From Nocardia niwae NBRC 108934 = DSM 45340 (GTDB taxonomy: Bacteria > Actinomycetota > Actinomycetes > Mycobacteriales > Mycobacteriaceae), in contig NZ_BDCK01000027.1 in NCBI RefSeq assembly GCF_001613465.1, positions 124,001 to 188,000 on the forward strand: a DNA stretch of 64,000 nucleotides, written 5' to 3'. Numbering within the stretch: the first letter of the stretch is position 1; the number at the start of each line of letters is the position of its first letter. Positions 25,864 to 34,309 of the stretch are shown here, piece after piece. The notes beneath the pieces are model-generated. The model searched no databases, was not told the DNA's origin, and worked only from the letters and a program-made list of their open reading frames with translations. The position numbers and the translations under genes are program-made.

Positions 25864-27410
25864 ACACGCACGTCATCAAACGTGAGAGCCGGTCGACCGA
25901 GGCGGTGGCGGCCGGGCGCGATCTGGTCGCGGTCGAGGGCCTGAGCGTGCTGGGCCCGGACGGCCGGGAGCTGGCCGGTCCGGCGACCTTCCGCATCCCC
26001 GCGGGCACGGTCACGGCCCTCACCGGTCCGTCCGGGTCGGGCAAGACCACGGTGATGCGCGTCCTGCTCGGGCAGCTGCCGTCGGCCGCGGCGCGCGCGA
26101 CGGGTTCGGTGTCGGTCGCCGGGCACGACGTGCTCGCGCTCGATCGCGCGGCGCTGCACCGCTTTCGGCGACGCCACATCGCCTACGTCGGGCAGGATCC
26201 GGGCTCGGCGCTGAACCCGCTGCTGCGCGTGCGCGCCCTGCTGCGCGAGGTCGCGCCGCACACGCCGGAGTCCGTTCTGACCGACACGCTCGCGCTGGTC
26301 GGCCTGTCGCCGGACTATCTGCGCCGCCGCCCCGGTGAATTGTCCGGCGGCCAGCAGCGTCGCGTCGCCCTGGCCAGGGCGCTGATCCGCAGGCCCGGCG
26401 TGCTGGTGCTCGACGAGCCGCTCGCCGGGCTGCACGGCGCGCTGCGCACCGACATCGCCGGGCAGCTAGCGACACTCGCCCGCGAGCGGTCGGCGGCGAT
26501 CCTGCTGTCCGGGCACGACACCGCGCTCGTGCACTCGATCGCCGACGACATCGTCGAGCTCGGCGTCGTCCGTCCGGCGTCTTCGCCGCCGCCGGACGTC
26601 GCCTCGGCCGGAGAGCGAGTGCGGACGCGCAACGGTCACCAGCCCGCGGCCGTCGCGACGGACAACCGGCCGCCGGAGGTCGTGCTGCGTGCCGAGGGAA
26701 TCAGGGCCTCGATCGACGGACATCAGGTGCTCGCGGACATCGGCCTCACGCTCGAGGCGGGCTCGGCGCTCGCGGTCGTGGGCGCCTCGGGCGCGGGCAA
26801 GACCACGCTGGCACGCGTCATCGCGGGTTTGCACCATGCGGCGACCGGATCGCTCGAACTGCGCGGCGACCCGATCGCCGTGGGCGCTGACCGCCGAATC
26901 CGTTACGGCGCGGGCGGTATTCAACTGGTCACCCAGAATCCCCGCTCCGCGCTCAACCCGCGCCGCACCGTGGCCCAGACGCTCGGCCGCCCGCTGCGGC
27001 GGATCGGGGGCGTGGCGCGCCGGGACCTCGCGCGCCGGATCGCCGACCTGCTCGCCGCGGTCGAGCTGTCCGCCGACCTGGCCGCCCGCTATCCGCACGA
27101 GCTGTCCGGCGGGCAACGCCAGCGCGTCGCCCTGGCCCGCGCCCTCGCCGCCGAACCCGCCGTGCTGCTGTGCGACGAGATCACCTCCGCACTGGACCAC
27201 ACCACCGCGGCGGCGATCATGGCGCTGCTGGACCGGATCCGAGCCGAACGCGGCACCGGCCTGCTGGTGATCACCCACGACATGGCCTTGGTCGCCGAAT
27301 ACTGTCCGCGGCTGCTCGTTCTCGACCAGGGGCGCGTCGTCGAATCCGGTGACACCCGAACGGTTCTCGCCGCGCCCGCGCACAACGCGACCAGCGCACT
27401 GCTCGTCTGA
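25860..27410 (+). CDS. Fused double ABC ATPase, DppD-DppF type
   Basis: 516 aa with two complete nucleotide-binding domains in one chain. Domain 1: Walker A GPSGSGKTT (about 58-66), signature LSGGQQRRVA (about 160), Walker B VLVLDEP. Domain 2: Walker A GASGAGKTT, signature LSGGQRQRVA, Walker B VLLCDEITSALD and switch His in VITHD. Peptide/nickel importers normally use two separate ATPases; the fusion supplies both, so the importer needs only this gene. The linker near residue 240-270 is Pro/Ala-rich. It energises import of the ligand bound by the upstream lipoprotein. Confidence 0.92.
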   Translation: MNTHVIKRESRSTEAVAAGRDLVAVEGLSVLGPDGRELAGPATFRIPAGTVTALTGPSGSGKTTVMRVLLGQLPSAAARATGSVSVAGHDVLALDRAALHRFRRRHIAYVGQDPGSALNPLLRVRALLREVAPHTPESVLTDTLALVGLSPDYLRRRPGELSGGQQRRVALARALIRRPGVLVLDEPLAGLHGALRTDIAGQLATLARERSAAILLSGHDTALVHSIADDIVELGVVRPASSPPPDVASAGERVRTRNGHQPAAVATDNRPPEVVLRAEGIRASIDGHQVLADIGLTLEAGSALAVVGASGAGKTTLARVIAGLHHAATGSLELRGDPIAVGADRRIRYGAGGIQLVTQNPRSALNPRRTVAQTLGRPLRRIGGVARRDLARRIADLLAAVELSADLAARYPHELSGGQRQRVALARALAAEPAVLLCDEITSALDHTTAAAIMALLDRIRAERGTGLLVITHDMALVAEYCPRLLVLDQGRVVESGDTRTVLAAPAHNATSALLV

Positions 27411-27495
27411 ACCGGCGACCGGTGCGGGTCATTCGCGCATCCGACACGCAGTGCGCTTCGTCACCGGCTTGCCGCCGCTGTTCGCCGTCATCTGG

Positions 27496-28224
27496 ATGAT
27501 GGAAGGGGTGTTGCGAAAGACCGGCGTCTCGGCCGCCGTCGTGGTGCTCCTCGGGCTCGCCGGTTGCGGGATCGACCGCACCCCGATCCCGGAGGGCATT
27601 CCGCCCGGACCGGGCACCCCGCTGCCGGTGATCGACCTGGACGCCCCCGGCCGCACGGCCGTCCAACTGCGCGACTGGGCCGACGAGCAGGCCGGCCGGC
27701 TGGGCATCCCGTCGATCGCGCTGCAGGCGTACGGATACGCGGCGGCCGTGATGACGAGGGCGCGTCCCGGCTGCGGCGTCGCGTGGACGACGCTCGCGGG
27801 CATCGCGAGCGTGGAGAGCAAGCACGGCACCCATCGCGGCGCGGACCTGGGCGCGGACGGCTCGGTCCGCCCGCCGATCATCGGCGTCCCGCTGGACGGC
27901 TCGCCCGGCGTGGCGCTGGTGGAGGACACCGATGGCGGCGCGCTCGACGGCGATCCGGTGCACGACCGCGCCGTCGGCCCGCTGCAGTTCATCCCGGAGA
28001 CCTGGAAGCGCTGGGGCGTCGACGCCAACGGCGACGGCGTCGCCGATCCGCAGAACATCGACGACGCCGCGCTCACCGCCGCCAGGTACCTGTGCGTCAG
28101 CGGCGGCGACCTCACCTCCGAGCACGGCTGGCAGCGGGCGTTGCTCACCTACAACCAGTCGCACGCATACCTGCTGACGGTGCGCGATCGGGCCGCGAGC
28201 TACAGCATCGGCCGCCGCGTGTGA
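27496..28224 (+). CDS. lpqU: Lytic murein transglycosylase lipoprotein, LpqU-like
   Basis: 242 aa from ATG 27496; ATG 27499, GTG 27508 and TTG 27511 are other possible starts and none has a well-spaced ribosome binding site. A signal peptide LRKTGVSAAVVVLLGLAGC ends in a lipobox LAGC. The catalytic domain is soluble-lytic-transglycosylase-like: LAGIASVESKHGTH with the catalytic Glu, then GPLQFIPETWKRWGVDANGDG and LLTYNQSHAY. It cleaves peptidoglycan glycan strands at the cell surface. It sits just before eno, as Rv1022 does in M. tuberculosis, and follows the importer operon by about 85 bp. This marks the right-hand edge of the DNA inserted after mazG. Confidence 0.85.
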   Translation: MMEGVLRKTGVSAAVVVLLGLAGCGIDRTPIPEGIPPGPGTPLPVIDLDAPGRTAVQLRDWADEQAGRLGIPSIALQAYGYAAAVMTRARPGCGVAWTTLAGIASVESKHGTHRGADLGADGSVRPPIIGVPLDGSPGVALVEDTDGGALDGDPVHDRAVGPLQFIPETWKRWGVDANGDGVADPQNIDDAALTAARYLCVSGGDLTSEHGWQRALLTYNQSHAYLLTVRDRAASYSIGRRV

Positions 28225-28338
28225 TCCTCCGGTCCCCGGAGTGCCGGTTACCCGCGCCGCCGCCGGGACGATAGGCTCGCAGCGCACGGCCCATCCCGTG
28301 AGACCAACCGTGTCAGCAGCCGAAGGAGTGTCGTTTTC

Positions 28339-29625
28339 GTGGCCATCATCGAACAGGTCGGAGCTCGCGAGATCCTGGATTCCCGCGGTAACCCCACCGT
28401 CGAGGTCGAGATCGCTCTCGACGACGGCACCCTGACCCGGGCTGCCGTGCCCTCCGGCGCGTCCACCGGCGAACACGAGGCCGTGGAGTTGCGCGACGGT
28501 GGCGAGCGCTACGGCGGCAAGGGCGTGCGCAAGGCGGTCGAGGGTGTGCTCGACGAGATCGCGCCCGCCGTCATCGGCCTCGACGCCGTGGAGCAGCGCA
28601 CCGTCGACCAGGTCCTGCTCGACCTGGACGGCACCCAGGACAAGTCCCGGCTCGGCGCCAATGCCTTGCTCGGCGTCTCGCTGGCCGTGGCCCGCGCCGC
28701 CGCCGAGTCCTCGGGGCTCGAGCTGTTCCGCTACCTCGGCGGCCCGAACGCGCACGTGCTGCCCGTCCCGATGATGAACATCCTCAACGGCGGCGCGCAT
28801 GCCGACACCGGCGTAGACGTGCAGGAATTCATGGTCGCCCCGATCGGCGCGCCGACCTTCAAGGAGTCGCTGCGCTGGGGCGCGGAGGTCTACCACGCCC
28901 TCAAGGCGGTGCTGAAGGCCAAGGGCCTGTCCACCGGCCTCGGCGACGAGGGCGGTTTCGCCCCCGACGTGGCGGGCACCAAGGCCGCGCTCGACCTGAT
29001 CAGCGAGGCCATCGGCAAGACCGGCCTGAAGCTGGGCAGTGACGTGGCGCTCGCGCTGGACGTCGCGGCCACGGAGTTCTACACCACCGGCAGCGGCTAC
29101 AAGTTCGAGGGCGTGGTGCGCTCGGCCGAGGAGATGGCGCAGTTCTACGCCGACCTGATCGGCGCCTACCCGCTGGTGTCCATCGAGGACCCGCTGTCGG
29201 AGGACGACTGGGACGGCTGGGTGACCCTGACCGACCAGATCGGCGAGAAGATCCAGCTCGTCGGCGACGACCTGTTCGTCACCAACCCGGAGCGCCTGGA
29301 GGAGGGCATCGCCAAGGGCGCGGCCAACGCGCTGCTGGTGAAGGTGAATCAGATCGGCACGCTCACCGAGACCCTGGACGCGGTGGAGCTGGCGCACCGC
29401 AACGGCTACAAGACGATGATGTCGCACCGGTCCGGCGAGACCGAGGACACCACCATCGCCGATCTCGCCGTCGCGGTGGGCAGCGGTCAGATCAAGACCG
29501 GCGCCCCCGCCCGCAGCGAGCGCGTCGCCAAGTACAACCAGCTGCTGCGCATCGAGGACGCGCTCGGCGATTCGGCGCGCTACGCCGGCGAGGTGGCGTT
29601 CCCCCGTTTCGCGTTCGAAGGCTGA
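28339..29625 (+). CDS. eno: Enolase
   Basis: 428 aa, full-length bacterial enolase. GTG start with AAGGAG 10 nt upstream. N-terminal AREILDSRGNPTVEVE, the acid/base Glu in GDEGGFAPD, metal ligands in ALDVAATEF, SIEDPLSEDDW and VGDDLFVTN, the catalytic Lys in LLVKVNQIGT and the C-terminal MSHRSGETEDTTIADLAV. It converts 2-phosphoglycerate to phosphoenolpyruvate in the cytoplasm. It is followed by the FtsB/DivIC-like gene 81 bp on, as Rv1023-Rv1024. Confidence 0.99.
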   Translation: MAIIEQVGAREILDSRGNPTVEVEIALDDGTLTRAAVPSGASTGEHEAVELRDGGERYGGKGVRKAVEGVLDEIAPAVIGLDAVEQRTVDQVLLDLDGTQDKSRLGANALLGVSLAVARAAAESSGLELFRYLGGPNAHVLPVPMMNILNGGAHADTGVDVQEFMVAPIGAPTFKESLRWGAEVYHALKAVLKAKGLSTGLGDEGGFAPDVAGTKAALDLISEAIGKTGLKLGSDVALALDVAATEFYTTGSGYKFEGVVRSAEEMAQFYADLIGAYPLVSIEDPLSEDDWDGWVTLTDQIGEKIQLVGDDLFVTNPERLEEGIAKGAANALLVKVNQIGTLTETLDAVELAHRNGYKTMMSHRSGETEDTTIADLAVAVGSGQIKTGAPARSERVAKYNQLLRIEDALGDSARYAGEVAFPRFAFEG

Positions 29626-29706
29626 CCTGCGGTGCGAGCGACGGGGGTGGCGCGCGTGACCACGCAGGGCGCCGGGAGCACCGCGAAGTAGAGACCGAGG
29701 CGTGAG

Positions 29707-30312
29707 ATGACGGAGCGACGTGCGCGTGGGACCAGTCCGGCCGGACGTGGGGACCGCCGCACGTCGCGTGCCGCCGGATCGCGCCCGGCCGATGCCGCGG
29801 CCAAACGCGGCCGCAGGCGATCGGAGACCGCGGAGAAGCCGAAACCGCGCCGGATCGCGTCCGGTTCGGCGGGCGACAGGCACGACCACACCTTCCTCGG
29901 ACTCTCCACCGGCAAGGCGGTGATCCTCGCGATGGTGGTGTGCGGGCTCGCGCTCACCCTCGCCGTGCCGATGCGCACGTACTTCACCCAGCGCGCGGAG
30001 GCCGCGCAGCTGGCGCAGCAGCGCGAGGAACTCGAGGCGGATCTCGCCCGGCTGCGCGACCGCCGTGCGCAGCAACAGGATCCGGCCTATATCCGGACCG
30101 AGGCCCGGGACCGTCTGCGCCTGGTGATGCCCGGCGAGACGCCGTACATCGTGCAGGTGCCCGGCATCGAGGCGCCCGCGCCGCCGCCCGCGCCGACCAG
30201 AGCCAGAGAACCCGATCCCTGGTACACCGAAATGTGGCGCAGTATCGCCGAGCCGCAGCCGACGCCCGCGGCCGCCGCGCCACCACCGCAAGCACCGGAA
30301 GGACATAGGTGA
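29707..30312 (+). CDS. FtsB/DivIC-family septum formation initiator
   Basis: 201 aa. A basic, disordered N-terminal tail (residues 1-65, many Arg/Ala) is followed by one membrane segment, STGKAVILAMVVCGLALTL (about 67-85), then a coiled coil (RAEAAQLAQQREELEADLARLRD, about 96-118) and the PAYIRTEARDRLRLVMPGE element typical of FtsB/DivIC. The C-terminus is Pro/Ala-rich. It corresponds to Rv1024 and would act in the divisome with FtsQ and FtsL. The stop overlaps the start of the DUF501 gene by 4 bp. Confidence 0.88.
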   Translation: MTERRARGTSPAGRGDRRTSRAAGSRPADAAAKRGRRRSETAEKPKPRRIASGSAGDRHDHTFLGLSTGKAVILAMVVCGLALTLAVPMRTYFTQRAEAAQLAQQREELEADLARLRDRRAQQQDPAYIRTEARDRLRLVMPGETPYIVQVPGIEAPAPPPAPTRAREPDPWYTEMWRSIAEPQPTPAAAAPPPQAPEGHR

Positions 30313-30842
30313 CCGCACCCACCGACCAGGATCTCGCGATCATCGCCGAGCAGCTGGGTCGTGCGCCGCGCGGCGTGCTCGCCATCGCCTACCGCACCCC
30401 GGACGGGATCCCGGCCGTTGTGAAGACCGCGCCCCGGCTGCCGGACGGCACCCCCTTCCCGACGCTCTACTATCTGACCGATCCCCGGCTCACCGCGGAG
30501 GCGAGCAGGCAGGAATCCGCCGGTGTGATGCGGGAGATGACCGAGCGACTCGTCGCCGACCCGGAGCTGGCCGCCGCCTATCGCGCCGCGCACGAGAGCT
30601 ATCTGGCCGAACGCGACGAGATCGAGTCGCTCGGTACCGATTTCACCGGTGGCGGGATGCCGGAGCGGGTCAAGTGCCTGCACGTCCTGATCGCTCACGC
30701 ATTGGCCAAGGGGCCAGGGGTGAACCCGCTCGGTGACGAGTCCGTGGCGCTGGCCGCCGAGCACGGCCTGCGTGGCACCGCTATACCGGCCGACTGGCCC
30801 GCGCCTCCGACCGGCCCGCGAGAGACTGGAGCACAGCGATGA
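30309..30842 (+). CDS. DUF501 family protein
   Basis: 177 aa, GTG start overlapping the upstream stop. It carries the DUF501 pattern: QLGRAPRGVLAIAYR, PAVVKTAPRLPDGTPFPTLYYLTDP, MREMTERL and RVKCLHVLIAHALAKGPGVNPLGDE. The conserved Cys-His (KCLH) and His (AHAL) residues are present. The family's function is not known; it is conserved between ftsB/divIC and ppx genes across actinobacteria (Rv1025). Its stop overlaps the ppx start (ATGA). Confidence 0.93.
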   Translation: MTAPTDQDLAIIAEQLGRAPRGVLAIAYRTPDGIPAVVKTAPRLPDGTPFPTLYYLTDPRLTAEASRQESAGVMREMTERLVADPELAAAYRAAHESYLAERDEIESLGTDFTGGGMPERVKCLHVLIAHALAKGPGVNPLGDESVALAAEHGLRGTAIPADWPAPPTGPRETGAQR

Positions 30843-31786
30843 GTGACCGGGTAGCCGCCGTGGATTGCGGCACGAACTCCATCCGCCTGCTGATCGCCGA
30901 CGTGCTCGGCGATGGACGCCTGGCCGACGTGCACCGGGAAATGCGCATAGTCCGGCTCGGCCAAGGGGTCGACGCGACCGGCTCGCTGGCGCCGGAGGCG
31001 ATCGAGCGCACCCGCGCCGCCCTGGCCGACTACGCCGCGCTGATGCGCGAGGCGGGTGTCGGCCGGGTGCGAATGGTGGCCACATCCGCCACCCGCGACG
31101 CCGCCAACCGGGAGGATTTCTTCGCCATGGCGCGGGCCGAACTCGGCGCCGTGGTCGCGGGCGCGGAAGCCGAGGTGATCACCGGCGACGAGGAGGCGCG
31201 CCTGTCGTTCGCCGGTGCGATCGGCGAATTGTCCAGCGCGTCAGGGCCTTTCGTCGTGGTGGACCTGGGCGGCGGGTCCACCGAGCTGGTGTTCGGCGAC
31301 AGTGCGGGAGTGCGGGCCGCGTTCTCCGCCGACATCGGCTGCGTGCGGATCACCGAGCGGTGCCTGGCGGGCAACCCGCCGACCGCGCAGGAGATCGACG
31401 CCGCCCGCGCCTTCGCCACCGAGCGGTTGACCGAAGCGTTCACGCACGTTCCCGTGGAGGGGGCGCACACCTGGGTCGGCGTCGCGGGCACGATGACCAC
31501 CTTGGCCGCGGTCGCGCTCGACCTGCCCGAATACGACTCCGAACGGGTGCACCTCACCCGATTGACCCTGGACCAGGTCCACCAGGTCTGCGACCGCCTG
31601 ATCGGCATGGACCACGATCAGCGCGCCGCGCTCGGGCCGATGCACCCCGGCCGGGTCGACGTGATCGGCGGCGGCGCGGTCATCACCGAAGTGCTCGCCG
31701 AGGAGTTGTCCCGGCGCGCGGGCATCGCCGAACTCGTCGTCAGCGAGCACGACATTCTCGACGGCATCGCCTTGTCGATCGCCTGA
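30839..31786 (+). CDS. ppx: Exopolyphosphatase / pppGpp phosphohydrolase family (Ppx/GppA)
   Basis: 315 aa, the short actinobacterial form. ASKHA fold motifs: phosphate 1 loop VAAVDCGTNSIRLLI, MVATSATRDAANREDF, catalytic region GDEEARLSFAGAI, phosphate 2 loop VVDLGGGSTELVF, and adenosine-like loop HPGRVDVIGGGAVI. These enzymes cleave terminal phosphate from polyphosphate or pppGpp. It matches Rv1026, the last gene of the conserved eno-ftsB-DUF501-ppx run. It is translationally coupled to DUF501 by a 4-bp overlap and converges with the SRPBCC gene, 24 bp apart. Confidence 0.93.
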   Translation: MSDRVAAVDCGTNSIRLLIADVLGDGRLADVHREMRIVRLGQGVDATGSLAPEAIERTRAALADYAALMREAGVGRVRMVATSATRDAANREDFFAMARAELGAVVAGAEAEVITGDEEARLSFAGAIGELSSASGPFVVVDLGGGSTELVFGDSAGVRAAFSADIGCVRITERCLAGNPPTAQEIDAARAFATERLTEAFTHVPVEGAHTWVGVAGTMTTLAAVALDLPEYDSERVHLTRLTLDQVHQVCDRLIGMDHDQRAALGPMHPGRVDVIGGGAVITEVLAEELSRRAGIAELVVSEHDILDGIALSIA

Positions 31787-31810
31787 TTTCGTTCGGGTTC
31801 GCGCGTCCGG

Positions 31811-32332
31811 TCAGGTCTGCAGCGGGTGGCCGTCGAGTTTCACCTCGGCGTGGGTGTCGGCTCCGGCACGAACTCCCAGCTCGGTGCGGCTGCGGCGTGC
31901 TTTGCCGACCGCGATGTCGGCGAGCCGGGAAAGCGACTCCATGTTCCGCGGCACCAACATGAGCTCTTGCAGCACATTGGGCACCATTCTCCCCAGCCCG
32001 CGTTCGGCGTGCTCGTACATCCGGATCTGGGTTTCGCCGGGCACGGTCTCGACGAGTTCCAGCCGGATCCACGCGGCGCCCAGCGGCGAGAGCTTGGCCT
32101 CGAGTTCGAGCATGTGCGGCGGATCCACCGACACGACCTGCGTGGTGTCGTTCACGGTGAACGGCCACACGCCGGCGCTGTAGTGCAGCTGGGAGCCGAC
32201 GCCGGGCCACTCGTCGTCGACGTCGCGGATGTGGGTGGCGCCGACCACCCAGGCGCAGAACAGCCATCCGTCGGCGAGGACGGCGAAAACGTCTTCCGGT
32301 GTCGTCGGCACGGAGATTTCCACGTGGACCAT
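31811..32332 (-). CDS. SRPBCC-fold (polyketide cyclase/START-like) protein
   Basis: 173 aa from ATG 32332. The start MVHVEISVPTTPEDVFAVLADG is the common opening of SRPBCC proteins, followed by VGATHIRDVDDEWPGVGSQLHYSAGVWP and VVSVDPPHMLELEAKLSPLGAAWIRLEL. The fold forms a deep pocket for lipids or other hydrophobic ligands; the ligand and any enzymatic role are unknown. A helical C-terminus includes VPRNMESLSRLADIAVG, a form common in mycobacterial members. The frame stays open upstream, but that part looks non-coding. Confidence 0.8.
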   Translation of the reverse strand: MVHVEISVPTTPEDVFAVLADGWLFCAWVVGATHIRDVDDEWPGVGSQLHYSAGVWPFTVNDTTQVVSVDPPHMLELEAKLSPLGAAWIRLELVETVPGETQIRMYEHAERGLGRMVPNVLQELMLVPRNMESLSRLADIAVGKARRSRTELGVRAGADTHAEVKLDGHPLQT

Positions 32333-32754
32333 CAGCTCAACGCTTCCTGGGTGTGGGCCGGGGCTGGTTTGCCTGTCGATTGCGGGGTGCCCGGTCGTCC
32401 GGTGCGCAAACCACGTGTCCAGATCCGATTGCCGCCACCCGGCTGAACACAACAAACGAATCCCCCGCGACGCCGCGCGGGATGCGATCTTCGGGAGATG
32501 GTCGAAGGGGCAAGTTCGGCACCGGTATCTTCTTCCCGGTTGGTCTCGGAACGTGGGTGTCGGGTAGTTTGGCTCGGTTCTATGACCCAGGTCACGAGTT
32601 CGCGTTCTCCGGAATCACCGGGACGGCCGTGGTGTGTGCGGGGCTGATCGTCGCCGCTATCCCGCCATCGACCAGCAAATTCATGGCCGGCGTGCATCGG
32701 CTCGCCGCATGGGTACAGAACACCAAGCACAGCAGCACGAATTAAGGAGAACGC
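32333..32754. other. 422-bp intergenic region with one weak small ORF
   Basis: It separates the SRPBCC gene and the amino acid permease, which are divergent. In-frame codons from GTG 32557 to TAA 32745 encode 62 residues with one hydrophobic stretch (GITGTAVVCAGLIVAA), so a single-pass membrane peptide ending 10 bp before the permease is possible. Its third-position GC is lower than in neighbouring genes and it has no clear ribosome binding site; I leave it as unproven. Confidence 0.35.
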
Positions 32755-34263
32755 GTGACTAACCCCGGGCCACAAGCCGATCCGGCGGGTGATGTCTCGT
32801 CTCGGTGGGGCGGCCTGTTCCGCACCAAGTCCATCGAACAGTCGATCCGCGACACCGACGAACCCGACTCGAAACTCCGCAAGGACCTGACCGCCTGGGA
32901 CCTCACCGTCTTCGGCGTGGCCGTCGTGGTCGGGGCGGGTATCTTCACCCTCACCGCGCGCACGGCGGGCAATGTCGCGGGGCCGTCGGTCTCGCTGGCC
33001 TTCGTGTTCGCCGCGATCGCCTGCGGGCTGACCGCCCTCTGCTACGCCGAGTTCGCCTCCACCGTGCCGGTGGCGGGCAGCGCCTACACCTACTCCTACG
33101 CCACCTTCGGCGAACTCGTCGCCTGGATCATCGGCTGGGACCTGATCCTCGAGTTCGCGCTCGCCGCCGCGGTGGTGGCCAAGGGCTGGTCGCAGTACCT
33201 CGGCGAGGTACTCGGCACCACCTCCCCGATCGTGCACCTGGGCCCGGTGACCTTCGACTGGGGCGCGGTGCTGCTGATCACCGTGCTCGGCGTGCTGCTC
33301 GCGACCGGCACCAAGGTGTCCTCGCGGGTGTCGGCGGTGGCGGTCGCCATCAAGCTGGGCGTGATCGCGCTGGTGCTGGTCGTCGGCGCCACCTACTTCA
33401 AGTCCTCGAACCTCTCGCCCTACATTCCGCCGTCGCAGGCGGGTGAGCGCGGCGAGGGCCTGCGGCAGTCGCTGTTCTCCTATCTGACCGGCGCCGGGGA
33501 CAGCAACTTCGGCTGGTACGGCCTGCTCGCCGCGGCCAGCCTGGTGTTCTTCGCGTTCATCGGCTTCGACGTGGTCGCCACGACCGCCGAGGAGACGCGC
33601 AACCCGCAGAAGGCGGTGCCGCGCGGCATCCTCGGGTCGCTGATCATCGTCACGATCCTGTACGTTGCGGTGTCGCTCGTGCTCACCGGCATGGTGCCCT
33701 ACACCGAACTGGCCGGTGACGACGCGACCCTCGCGACGGCGTTCGGCATCCACGGCGTCACCTGGGCGAAGAACATCATCTCCATCGGCGCCCTCGCCGG
33801 GCTGACCACGGTGGTCATGGTGATGTACCTCGGACAGACCCGGGTGCTGTTCGCGATGTCGCGCGACGGGCTGATGCCGCGCAAACTCGCGCACACCGGC
33901 GCGAACGGCACGCCGGTGCGCGTCACCGTCATCGTCGGCGTGGCGTGCGCGCTGCTGGCCGGGTTCGTGGACTTCGGCACGCTGGAGGAGATGGTCAACA
34001 TCGGGACGCTGTTCGCGTTCGTGCTGGTGTCGATCGGCGTGCTCATCCTGCGGCGCACCCGCCCGGACCTGCCGCGCGGTTTCCGGGTTCCGCTCGTGCC
34101 GGTCGTTCCGATCCTGGCCGTGCTGGCGTGTCTGTGGCTGATGCTGAACCTGTCGGTGGAGACCTGGCTGCGGTTCCTGGTGTGGATGCTGATCGGGTTC
34201 GTCGTCTACTTCACCTACTCCCGGCGCAACTCCCTGCTTCGGAAGGCTCCTGCCACCGAGTAG
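32755..34263 (+). CDS. APC-superfamily amino acid permease, cationic amino acid transporter type
   Basis: 502 aa, GTG start preceded by AAGGAG. A cytoplasmic N-terminus of about 50 residues (SIRDTDEPDSKLRKDLTAWDL) leads into TM1 with the APC motif VVGAGIFTLTARTAG; about 12-14 membrane segments follow, with FIGFDVVATTAEETRNPQKAVPRGI (between TM6 and TM7) typical of the CAT family. It imports amino acids across the inner membrane; the substrate (Lys/Arg or other) is not readable. It stands alone, 46 bp upstream of the RNase Z gene on the same strand. Confidence 0.92.
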   Translation: MTNPGPQADPAGDVSSRWGGLFRTKSIEQSIRDTDEPDSKLRKDLTAWDLTVFGVAVVVGAGIFTLTARTAGNVAGPSVSLAFVFAAIACGLTALCYAEFASTVPVAGSAYTYSYATFGELVAWIIGWDLILEFALAAAVVAKGWSQYLGEVLGTTSPIVHLGPVTFDWGAVLLITVLGVLLATGTKVSSRVSAVAVAIKLGVIALVLVVGATYFKSSNLSPYIPPSQAGERGEGLRQSLFSYLTGAGDSNFGWYGLLAAASLVFFAFIGFDVVATTAEETRNPQKAVPRGILGSLIIVTILYVAVSLVLTGMVPYTELAGDDATLATAFGIHGVTWAKNIISIGALAGLTTVVMVMYLGQTRVLFAMSRDGLMPRKLAHTGANGTPVRVTVIVGVACALLAGFVDFGTLEEMVNIGTLFAFVLVSIGVLILRRTRPDLPRGFRVPLVPVVPILAVLACLWLMLNLSVETWLRFLVWMLIGFVVYFTYSRRNSLLRKAPATE

Positions 34264-34309
34264 CGCGGCCCTGTTCGGCTCCTCGGAGGTGGGCGGATAG
34301 CCTGACGCC

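Noticed and set aside
27271..30318. A 1015-codon open frame antisense to lpqU, eno and ftsB/divIC
   Set aside because: It mirrors strongly supported genes on the other strand; its product is Arg/Gly/His-rich without family motifs. Such long antisense frames are normal at this GC content.
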